A DNA stretch of 37,626 nt from Granulicella sp. GTDB taxonomy: Bacteria; Acidobacteriota; Terriglobia; Terriglobales; Acidobacteriaceae. The stretch is from positions 123 through 37,748 of the forward strand of contig PKWK01000144.1 of the NCBI GenBank assembly GCA_003133205.1, written 5' to 3'. Every line of letters begins with the position of its first letter. Position 1 is the first letter of the stretch. This document shows, one piece after another, positions 30,387 through 37,040 of this stretch. Below the pieces are notes generated by a model. That model did no database searches. It saw only the letters and a list, made by a program, of their open reading frames with translations, and was not told the DNA's origin. Both the position numbers and the translations under genes were made by a program.

Positions 30387-31482
30387 CCTGCTCGCCATAG
30401 GCCTCGTAGCAGCGGTCTTAACAGGCTGCGCCGGCGAGAAACTTCCCACCCCCTATATGTTCGCTATCCTGGCCGGCCCGAGCGGTGTAATCGCGGCCCC
30501 AGGTGTAAGCGTCGCCGTCAAGGACGCCGACCATCGCGTCGACGTCACCATCGACGGTAAGCCCTTCACTTCGTACCTTTGGCAGACCAACCAGCGCAAG
30601 CCCATCCTCTATCCGATCATCGCGCCGGACGGCACCACCGTCACGCGCGGCTATCCCTTCGAGACGCGGCCCGGCGAGCGCGTCGACCATCCCCACCACG
30701 CGGGCCTCTGGTTCAACTACGGCAACGCCAACAACTTTGATTTCTGGAATAACTCCGACGCAATCAAGCCCGCGGACCAGCCCAAGTACGGCGCCATCCA
30801 CCACGACCGCATCGTCTCTACCAAGAGCGGCCGCGACTCCGGCGAACTCACCACCGAGTCCACATGGACCACGGCCGCCGGCGACAACATCATCACGCAG
30901 ACCACGCGCTACGTCTTCTCTCGCACCACCATCGCCGGTCAACCGGCGCGCTCCATCGACATGACCGTCACCCTCAAAGCCCTCTCGCCCGTCACCTTCC
31001 ACGACGACAAGGAAGGCCTGCTCGGCATGCGCGTCGCTCACTTTCTCGAGTCCCCAACCGAGAAGGGCGGAGTTTTCCTCGATGCCAACGGCAAGCCCAC
31101 CCAGGTCGCAGCAGCCGATCCGGCCGGCGCCACCGGCGTCTACCGCACCAGCGAAGGCAAGGTCGGCGAGCAGGTCTGGAGCACCCGCGGACGCTGGTGC
31201 GAACTCTCCGGAACCACGACCGACGCCAAGGCCGAAACCATCGCCATCCTCGACCACAAGGGGAACCCCGGCTATCCGGCCTACTGGCACGCCCGCGGCT
31301 ACGGCCTCTTCGCCGTCAACCCGCTCGGCGCGCACATCTTCGATCCGAAAACACCCGCGATGAACTTCACCATCGACAAAGATAAGTCCGCGACCTTCCG
31401 CTACCGCATCCTGTTTCTAAGCGGCAAGGCAACGCCGGAAGAACTCACGCATCAGACCGACGTCTTCGATAGCGAAAAATAA
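30373..31482 (+). CDS. DUF6807 ('PmoA'-like) lipoprotein
   Basis: Belongs to the DUF6807 group, often auto-named methane oxygenase PmoA. That name is misleading: the product is a soluble lipoprotein, not the multi-helix membrane subunit of methane monooxygenase. The 369-residue precursor has MRLGNLLAIGLVAAVLTGC, with lipidated Cys19. Family landmarks are YLWQTNQRKPILYPIIAPDG, a His-rich DHPHHAGLWFNYG that could bind metal or sugar, GLLGMRVAHFLESP and KGNPGYPAYWHARGYGLFAVNPLG. It starts inside the oxidoreductase gene (14-bp overlap), with GGAGG (30360-30364) 8 nt before the ATG, and its TAA overlaps the next ATG by one base. Function is unknown; context suggests exported sugar chemistry. Confidence 0.88.
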   Translation: MRLGNLLAIGLVAAVLTGCAGEKLPTPYMFAILAGPSGVIAAPGVSVAVKDADHRVDVTIDGKPFTSYLWQTNQRKPILYPIIAPDGTTVTRGYPFETRPGERVDHPHHAGLWFNYGNANNFDFWNNSDAIKPADQPKYGAIHHDRIVSTKSGRDSGELTTESTWTTAAGDNIITQTTRYVFSRTTIAGQPARSIDMTVTLKALSPVTFHDDKEGLLGMRVAHFLESPTEKGGVFLDANGKPTQVAAADPAGATGVYRTSEGKVGEQVWSTRGRWCELSGTTTDAKAETIAILDHKGNPGYPAYWHARGYGLFAVNPLGAHIFDPKTPAMNFTIDKDKSATFRYRILFLSGKATPEELTHQTDVFDSEK

Positions 31483-32438
31483 TGAAGACCACCCGCCGCA
31501 GCTTCCTCGCCACCGCGTCCTGCGCCGCGGTCGCATTCGCTGCGCCGATCCGCGCCTTCGCCCAAAGCAACTCACCATTCAAACTCAGCGTCATCACCGA
31601 CGAAATCTCCGACGACTTCGAGCACGCCTGCTCCGTCGCCGCAAAAGACTTCGGCCTCGGATGGGTCGAGATCCGCGCCCTCTGGGGCAAGAACATCGCC
31701 GACCTCAACCCCGACGATGTCACCCGCGCGCAAGCCGTCCTGACGAAGTACAACCTGCGCGTCACCGACATCGGCAGTCCTTTATTCAAAATTGACTGGC
31801 CCGGCGCGCCGCGCTCGAAGTTCAGCTCCAGCAACCAGAACCACGCCGCCGCGACCGACTTCAACAAGCAGGACGACGTCCTCGCCGCATGCATCGCGCT
31901 CGCCAAACAATTCAAGACCGACAAAATCCGCTGCTTCGATTTCTGGCGTCTCGAAGACCAGGCACCCTACCGCGCAGCCATCGACGACAAGCTCCGCACC
32001 GCCGCCGAGACCGCGCAGAGACAGGGCATCGCGCTCATCCTCGAAAACGAGAGCGCATGCAACACCGCGACCGCCCCCGAAGCAGCGCGCCTGCTCGCAG
32101 CCGTCAAGCCGCTCGGCCTCAACTGGGATCCTGCCAACGCCGTCATGCACGGCGAACTCGACGCCTTCCCCGCCGGATGGGAGCTCCTCCCCAAGGACCG
32201 CATCCTCCACTGCCACTGCAAGAACGCCGTCCGCAACGCCGCCGGCAAGGTCGAGTGGGCGCCCGTCGACATCGGCTTCATCGACTGGCCCGCGCAGTTC
32301 CGCGCGCTCAAGCAGATCGGCTACCGCAACGCCATCTCACTCGAGACGCACTGGCGCGGCGCGGGCACGCCCGAAGCCTCCAGCCGTGTAAGCTGGGCCG
32401 GAATGAAGAAAGCCCTCGAAGCATCCGGGACGCTCTAG
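31482..32438 (+). CDS. Tat-exported sugar isomerase/epimerase-like TIM-barrel protein
   Basis: AP-endonuclease-2/xylose-isomerase-like TIM barrel, a superfamily that includes ketose epimerases, isomerases and 3-keto-glycoside lyases or hydratases. The 318-residue precursor starts MKTTRRSFLATASC, with RR at 5-6 and a hydrophobic stretch to FAQ (Tat signal). The metal-binding set is visible at the expected places: Glu188 (LILENES), Asp216 (NWDPAN), His243/His245 (LHCHCKN) and Glu288 (SLETHW). The ATG overlaps the preceding TAA (TAATG), so it is coupled to DUF6807. Export of such an enzyme, directly after an exported oxidoreductase, suggests that it acts on an oxidised sugar outside the cytoplasm. 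Whether it is an isomerase, lyase or hydratase cannot be told. Confidence 0.9.
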   Translation: MKTTRRSFLATASCAAVAFAAPIRAFAQSNSPFKLSVITDEISDDFEHACSVAAKDFGLGWVEIRALWGKNIADLNPDDVTRAQAVLTKYNLRVTDIGSPLFKIDWPGAPRSKFSSSNQNHAAATDFNKQDDVLAACIALAKQFKTDKIRCFDFWRLEDQAPYRAAIDDKLRTAAETAQRQGIALILENESACNTATAPEAARLLAAVKPLGLNWDPANAVMHGELDAFPAGWELLPKDRILHCHCKNAVRNAAGKVEWAPVDIGFIDWPAQFRALKQIGYRNAISLETHWRGAGTPEASSRVSWAGMKKALEASGTL

Positions 32439-32466
32439 CGCCGAAGCACCACCGCTCGCGCAATGC

Positions 32467-32482
32467 ACCCCATTCGTGGGAT
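32467..32482. repeat. Small hairpin next to the RAYT-like gene
   Basis: CCCA-TTCG-TGGG (within 32467-32482) is a short stem with a UUCG tetraloop. Being beside a REP-associated transposase-like gene, it could be a REP-type palindrome, but only one copy is visible. Confidence 0.3.
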
Positions 32483-32504
32483 TCACTGATTCCAAAGGCC
32501 CTCC

Positions 32505-32510
32505 TACCAT
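32505..32510 (+). promoter_or_regulatory. -10-like TACCAT before the RAYT-like gene
   Basis: TACCAT is followed by 6 nt and the ATG at 32517, with no Shine-Dalgarno. This suggests a leaderless mRNA. Confidence 0.35.
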
Positions 32511-32516
32511 CGCCTC

Positions 32517-33035
32517 ATGGCGAAGGCTGTCCGCACCCCCAGTCCCGGCATGTCGTACATCACGACCGCCACGCGCGATCGCAGCCCCATCTTCGAAATC
32601 TCGCGCGTCGCCGAACTCTTCATCGAAACCCTCCTCCACTACCGCACCCTCGGCCACTACAAACTCCACGCGTACGTCGTTATGCCCGACCATGTACATC
32701 TCGTGGTCACCCCGCAGTGCATCACCCTGGACCAGGCCGTCGGCCTCATCAAGAATGGCTTCGCCTACCGCCTCGATACGACGCTCCCGGTCTGGGAGGA
32801 CGGCTTCACCGGCTACTCCATCGCTAACAACCGCGATCTCGAAATTGTCCGCGCCCACCTCCACCAACTGCCTGTCCGCGCCAATCTCGCCCCTGCCGCC
32901 GAACTCTACCCGCACTCCTCCGCCTACCGCCAGGCCGTGCTAACCCCTTCAGCGTCAGTGTCATCGTCAGCACAAAAATCCCCCCGCATATCGGTCGTGG
33001 CCAGCGCAACTTCTCTCCGCAAACTCGCGTCCTAA
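32517..33035 (+). CDS. REP-associated tyrosine transposase-like protein (Y1 HUH), active Tyr apparently lost
   Basis: Member of the Y1/IS200-like HUH nuclease fold, RAYT subgroup: single-copy domesticated transposases that process REP palindromes. The 172-residue product has MPDHVHLVV with the HUH pair His59/His61, then IKNGFAYRL, LPVWEDGFTGYSI and NNRDLEIVRAHLHQLPVRANL. In RAYTs this last segment normally reads (A/E)YIxxNP(V/L)RA, with the catalytic Tyr. Here that position is His114 and the Asn is Leu, so DNA cleavage is probably lost or uses another residue. The last 40 residues are low-complexity. No terminal inverted repeats or partner genes are seen. It breaks up the carbohydrate locus. 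Confidence 0.82.
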   Translation: MAKAVRTPSPGMSYITTATRDRSPIFEISRVAELFIETLLHYRTLGHYKLHAYVVMPDHVHLVVTPQCITLDQAVGLIKNGFAYRLDTTLPVWEDGFTGYSIANNRDLEIVRAHLHQLPVRANLAPAAELYPHSSAYRQAVLTPSASVSSSAQKSPRISVVASATSLRKLAS

Positions 33036-33054
33036 TGGAGCAGGAGAACGGCTC

Positions 33055-33351
33055 ATGAAGAAGCAACTTCTCACCGCAGCCTGCGCCCTCTTCCTCACCG
33101 TTGGCGCCGCCGCCGCCCAGATCCATATCACCATTGGTCCGCCGCCGCGTCCACGCGAAGTCATTCCAGTGCCCCCGCCCGAGCACCGCGGCTGGGTCTG
33201 GCATGCCGGCTATCACCGCTGGGAAGGCGACCACTACGTATGGGTCCCCGGATACTACGCCGAGCCGCCACATCCACACGCCCGCTGGGTCGCCGGAAGT
33301 TGGCAACATCGCCACGGCGAATACGTCTGGGTAGAAGGTCACTGGCGGTAA
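33055..33351 (+). CDS. YXWGXW repeat-containing secreted protein
   Basis: Small periplasmic or surface protein with the YXWGXW-type repeat, of unknown molecular role. The 98-residue precursor has a Sec signal peptide (MKKQLLTAACALFLTVGAAAAQ), a proline-rich stretch (GPPPRPREVIPVPPPEH) and three aromatic repeats: WVWHAGYHRWEGDHYVWVPGYY, ARWVAGSWQHRHGEY and VWVEGHWR, rich in Trp, Tyr and His. The pattern gives short beta-strands with surface aromatics and many histidines, which could bind sugars or metals. AGGAGA (33042-33047) about 7 nt before the ATG supports the start. It lies 19 bp after the RAYT-like gene, with its own ribosome site. Confidence 0.88.
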   Translation: MKKQLLTAACALFLTVGAAAAQIHITIGPPPRPREVIPVPPPEHRGWVWHAGYHRWEGDHYVWVPGYYAEPPHPHARWVAGSWQHRHGEYVWVEGHWR

Positions 33352-33427
33352 CCTGAGCGGAGCACTCACGACGTAAGATCCTTCGCACGGCGGGCTCGCC
33401 GTACACGACATCGCGGGCCCGCCAAGC

Positions 33428-33433
33428 TATCAT
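33428..33433 (+). promoter_or_regulatory. -10-like TATCAT before kdsC
   Basis: TATCAT is followed by 7 nt and the ATG at 33441, with no Shine-Dalgarno; a leaderless start is likely. Two GC hairpins upstream, CGGCG-GGCT-CGCCG and GCGGGCCCGC (between 33389 and 33421), may terminate the preceding transcript. Confidence 0.4.
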
Positions 33434-33440
33434 CGAACTC

Positions 33441-34052
33441 ATGACCCTTACCGCAGAAGACCGCGCCCGCCGCATCAAAGTCCTCATCTTCGACGTAGAC
33501 GGCGTCCTCACCGACGGCCAACTTTTCTTCCTTCCCGAAAACATCGGCCAGCCCGGCCCCGACGGCAAACTGCACGGCCTCGAGTTCAAAGGCTTCACCG
33601 CCCACGACGGCCTGGGCATCACCCTCGCGCGCCTCGGCGGCCTTCGTGTCGGCCTCATCACCAAGCGCGAATCCGCCACCGTCGCCATCCGCGCCCAGGA
33701 CCTCCGCCTCGAGTTCGTCTACCAGGGCCAGTCGAACAAAATGGACGCCGTCAACGACATCCTCACCCGCACCGGCATCACCATCGACGAACTCGCCTAC
33801 GTCGGCGACGACGTCGTCGACCTGCCCGTAATGCGCGCCTGCGGACTCTCCATCGCCACCGCCAACGCCCGCATCCAGGCCAAGGCCGCCGCCCACTACA
33901 TCACGCCCAATCCCGGCGGCCACGGCGCAGGACGCGACGCCATCGACTTCATCCTCGCCGCCCAGGGCAAGCTCGATGAGTCCATCGAAGCGTTCCTCGA
34001 CCGCGACAACCCCGCCGCCGCCTCAGCCGACATAGGCACCGGCAAAATGTAG
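33441..34052 (+). CDS. kdsC: 3-deoxy-D-manno-octulosonate 8-phosphate phosphatase (KdsC)
   Basis: HAD-family phosphatase (subclass C0) that dephosphorylates KDO-8-phosphate in lipopolysaccharide KDO synthesis; cytoplasmic. The 203-residue product has FDVDGVLTDG (nucleophile Asp18, acid Asp20), HDGLGI, LITKRES, VYQGQSNKMDAV and GDDVVDLPVM, the standard KdsC order. Compared with typical KdsC (about 170-190 residues), the segment between FDVDGVLTDG and HDGLGI is longer by roughly ten residues (FFLPENIGQPGPDGKLHG). The C-terminus also has an extra helical tail (DESIEAFLDRDN). No kdsA, kdsB or kdsD is adjacent, so it is separated from the rest of the pathway. Confidence 0.92.
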   Translation: MTLTAEDRARRIKVLIFDVDGVLTDGQLFFLPENIGQPGPDGKLHGLEFKGFTAHDGLGITLARLGGLRVGLITKRESATVAIRAQDLRLEFVYQGQSNKMDAVNDILTRTGITIDELAYVGDDVVDLPVMRACGLSIATANARIQAKAAAHYITPNPGGHGAGRDAIDFILAAQGKLDESIEAFLDRDNPAAASADIGTGKM

Positions 34053-34067
34053 CCACAGCCCACTAAT

Positions 34068-36845
34068 CTACCTAGGCGCAACCGGCGTGGCAGGCCCCTG
34101 CCGCCCGCGGAAATCGCGCACAGTTCGAACCGCCGCCTCCGTGGGCAACTGGCCTTTGCAAAGCTCCAGAATCTCAATCGTCGTAAGTCCCGTCTGCGCC
34201 GCTTCGTTGGTCGACATCCTCGCGTCCTCTTCCACCGGACGCAGCGAGTCCGGCCCGCTGACCACGTGTGGGTTAGCGATCCCCGCTCCCTGCCCGAGCA
34301 GCATCGCAATCGCCTTATCCGCGAACGCCTTGTCCTTCGTCTTCGCGTACGCATACGCTGCCAGCCGAGGCCCGCTCTGCCCCGGAATAACCAGGCTGGC
34401 GTCCGCGCCCTCGTTGCCCGTCGTCTTGTCCTTGTCGTAGACATCCGCACGCGCGTAGCCGATGCGGCACATCTGCAGCCACGCTGCCTCAAAGTCCTTG
34501 CGCCCCAGCAGCGGCACCAGTTCGAACATCACCTCCGCGCCGCCTTGGATCGTCGCGAGGTTATAGTTCATCGGCGCGAGAGCTTTCGTAACGGGATCGG
34601 GATCGGGAGTCAGCTTGCCGGTCGCGTTGTCGAATCCCACAATCGCCGCTCCAGCCTTCGAATTGCCAACCGGCTTGCCGGTTTCGAGTCCGTAGGGCAT
34701 CGCTAGAATTGAATTCACGCCCGCGAGAATTCGATCACGCCAGCGCGGATCATTCGTGCGCTCCCACTCGGTCATCCAGTTGCCCGCGATGGCGAACCAA
34801 TCAGGCCCAATGCGGATGCGCACCACGGGCTCTCCCGCCACCCGGGGTGCAGCCTCGCGCATCGGATCGAAGTTCCCAACCGACACGCCAGCCCCTTCGG
34901 CAGCTTCGTGCATGATGTCGCCCATGCGCTCATCGGTCGTTAGATAGTAGAAGAAGCGCCAATGCGCGGCCTGGCTGATGCGCGCTTCCTTCGCGCCGTC
35001 GCCCCACTTCACCACGTTGTGCCGCGAGCCGAGTCCCTTCATCGGCCCCAGGTGATACGAGTCCGTCTCGCTCGTGTTCCGCGAATGCGCCTCCGCCAGC
35101 CGGAACAGGTCTGCCCGGCCGCTGCGAAGGTAGCTATACCAAAGCCACAGCGGCGCGCCCAACTCCGTGTTGTCCCACGCATGGCCGCCCCAGTCGTAAT
35201 GCCACACATGCCGTGGCGCGGAATACGAATGCATGAAGTCGCCATACTGCCAGAATCCGTACCACGAGCGGTCCTCAACCTGCCGCTCATAAAAAGCCAA
35301 CACGGAATCAAGCCCGTCCTCAATCGATTTCTTGAACGCCGTCGAGCGGTCAGGCAAACTCCACACGCCAAACACTCCCGCCGAGTGGACATGCTCCGGC
35401 GAGCAAGCCAGCATCGGAGGCTGATTTCCAGCGTTCGCCATCGCCACCGTATCCGTACGCGCCGGCCAGGCCGTGGACGGATAAAGCGTCAACTCGCTCG
35501 TGCGCGCCACGCCGTAGGCCGTGCTCAAGCCGGCCTGCACATCCTCATACGCGGCGTCGAGCCCGTGCCCACCGGTATCGTAGAAGCGCATGTCCATCTC
35601 CGGCGCATCCGGCGACCACAGCCACGCAACGAGCTTCGCAGCCGGACTGCTCGCTCGCTGCACCTCAAGGCCCGTCGGGAACGACTGCCAGAAGTTCTTC
35701 ACGCTGATCGCCAGCCCTCCACCGAGGTCGCTAACCGACGCGAGCCCCGCAGCGCGCTTGCCCGCGGCGGAGAAAAGCCATGTCCCCTTCGGATTCGTGC
35801 GCTTCACAATCGTGAATCCATCAGGGCTCGGCTGCACCAGCTTGAAATCGTCCCAGATCGCGTTCTTCGCAAACACCGGGCTGCCGCTAAACGCCCCGCC
35901 CGACTCCTGCGCAACGCTCCCGCCGCCCGGCTGCAGCGGCTCCGACCACACACCGCCATCCGGACCAGCGAAGCGCACCGTGCGGTTCCTGGGTTCATCG
36001 CGCATCGGCACGTCGATCTGCAGGCCCAGGCCGCGCACGAAATCTTTCTCCTGGTCGCCGTCAAACACAATCGTGTGCACCACCCTCACCGCGGTCTGCC
36101 CGCTGTAGAAATAAAACCTCACCGTAAACGGAAGCCACTCGCGTTTCGACACCGTACCGCGGTGCATGCCTTCAATCTTCACCACCGCGCGCACTGGCCC
36201 CTGCTGCTCCACGGTCACATGCTTCACGTCGCTCAAGTATTTCTCGCGCGCCGGAGAATCCTCAGGATTCGTCTCCGGCCCATTCTGCAAAATGCACACC
36301 AGTTGGCTCGCCCCGGCCACGTCCTTCCCGCCCACACTCATCGAACCGATAATGTCCGGCCCGCTCAGCGGAATCGAGCACTTGAGCGCGCCCGTATCCA
36401 CGACGACCGACCTGCCGTCATTTGTAACCTTCAGAGTGCCTGTTGCGGCGGACGAGCCTGTAGACAGAGTCACCGGGCCTGCCAACCCAACCGGCACAAC
36501 CGTCGCAAAACCGCTCCACTTGATCGATCCGTCCGGCCAGTAAGCCAGCGGCCAGCTCTGCACGGGCAAGTCCTTCCCCTGCGCATTCAGGCTGAACTTC
36601 GAGTCGCGCGGAACGGCCCCCTGCGACCACGGCACTCCCCAACTGACTCCGGCAGGCACGTGTGGCAGCTCTCCCCCAAGCCACGAGAGCGCAACCGATT
36701 GTGGAACGGCAGCCGACAGCGGGCTCGGCCTGCGAGCCTGTGCCGCGGCGGCGAGCAGGTTACCCTCGGCAAGTGTGCATGTGGTGATTGCGGCGCCGGC
36801 GAGCGCGGCTTCCTTCAAGAATTCCCGGCGAGTTGTTTCGCTCAA
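34068..36845 (-). CDS. Tat-exported exo-rhamnogalacturonan lyase-like protein (PcRGLX/YetA type)
   Basis: Resembles exo-rhamnogalacturonan lyases of the PcRGLX/YetA type (polysaccharide lyase 26), which remove unsaturated disaccharides from rhamnogalacturonan-I ends. The 925-residue precursor starts TTG-SETTRREFLKEAALAGAAITT (Tat signal, RR at 6-7). The N-terminal RIFT-like domain has AGVSWGVPWSQGAVPRD and PVQSWPLAYWPDGSIKWSGFA. The middle has FYFYSGQTAVRVVHTIVFDGD, and the C-terminal helical part has WYGFWQYGDFMHSY, WHYDWGGHAWDNTE and DSYHLGPMKGLGSRHNVVKWGDG. TTG 36845 is preferred over TTG 36863 because GGAG lies about 8 nt before it and it gives a normal Tat n-region. It converges on kdsC, with 15 bp between the stops. 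Confidence 0.88.
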   Translation of the reverse strand: MSETTRREFLKEAALAGAAITTCTLAEGNLLAAAAQARRPSPLSAAVPQSVALSWLGGELPHVPAGVSWGVPWSQGAVPRDSKFSLNAQGKDLPVQSWPLAYWPDGSIKWSGFATVVPVGLAGPVTLSTGSSAATGTLKVTNDGRSVVVDTGALKCSIPLSGPDIIGSMSVGGKDVAGASQLVCILQNGPETNPEDSPAREKYLSDVKHVTVEQQGPVRAVVKIEGMHRGTVSKREWLPFTVRFYFYSGQTAVRVVHTIVFDGDQEKDFVRGLGLQIDVPMRDEPRNRTVRFAGPDGGVWSEPLQPGGGSVAQESGGAFSGSPVFAKNAIWDDFKLVQPSPDGFTIVKRTNPKGTWLFSAAGKRAAGLASVSDLGGGLAISVKNFWQSFPTGLEVQRASSPAAKLVAWLWSPDAPEMDMRFYDTGGHGLDAAYEDVQAGLSTAYGVARTSELTLYPSTAWPARTDTVAMANAGNQPPMLACSPEHVHSAGVFGVWSLPDRSTAFKKSIEDGLDSVLAFYERQVEDRSWYGFWQYGDFMHSYSAPRHVWHYDWGGHAWDNTELGAPLWLWYSYLRSGRADLFRLAEAHSRNTSETDSYHLGPMKGLGSRHNVVKWGDGAKEARISQAAHWRFFYYLTTDERMGDIMHEAAEGAGVSVGNFDPMREAAPRVAGEPVVRIRIGPDWFAIAGNWMTEWERTNDPRWRDRILAGVNSILAMPYGLETGKPVGNSKAGAAIVGFDNATGKLTPDPDPVTKALAPMNYNLATIQGGAEVMFELVPLLGRKDFEAAWLQMCRIGYARADVYDKDKTTGNEGADASLVIPGQSGPRLAAYAYAKTKDKAFADKAIAMLLGQGAGIANPHVVSGPDSLRPVEEDARMSTNEAAQTGLTTIEILELCKGQLPTEAAVRTVRDFRGRQGPATPVAPR

Positions 36846-36904
36846 AAGACGATCTCCCTGCAAACCGAGCGATGTTCGAACCGGCCCGGCGTTGATCGCC
36901 CATT

Positions 36905-36937
36905 ATCAGCTTCCAGGACGGCACTTGTGAAGCTGAT
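36905..36937. promoter_or_regulatory. 9-bp perfect inverted repeat in a divergent promoter region
   Basis: ATCAGCTTC (36905-36913) and GAAGCTGAT (36929-36937) are perfect inverted arms with a 15-nt spacer. They lie 60 bp upstream of the rhamnogalacturonan lyase start and 104 bp upstream of the helicase start. This is a candidate operator for a dimeric sugar regulator, or a 5' hairpin in the lyase mRNA. Confidence 0.45.
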
Positions 36938-37029
36938 GTCGAGACGCAGGCGTAACACCCCGACACCGAACCCGTGAGGAGATGAGGCCAACTTATGGAC
37001 CCGGCGAACAAAGAACGAAGATCGCGCGC

Positions 37030-37035
37030 TACAAT
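37030..37035 (+). promoter_or_regulatory. -10-like TACAAT before the helicase gene
   Basis: TACAAT is followed by 5 nt and the ATG at 37041, with no Shine-Dalgarno, so it is a candidate leaderless start. Confidence 0.4.
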
Positions 37036-37040
37036 AGCCC

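Noticed and set aside
30373..31482. Reading the DUF6807 gene as a particulate methane monooxygenase subunit (PmoA)
   Set aside because: The protein is a lipoprotein with soluble beta-rich sequence and no series of membrane helices, and there are no pmoB or pmoC neighbours.
34962..36977. A 671-codon open frame on the plus strand opposite the rhamnogalacturonan lyase
   Set aside because: It is Arg/His/Pro-rich with no domain, and exactly antisense to a well-supported gene. Long antisense frames are expected in GC-rich coding DNA.
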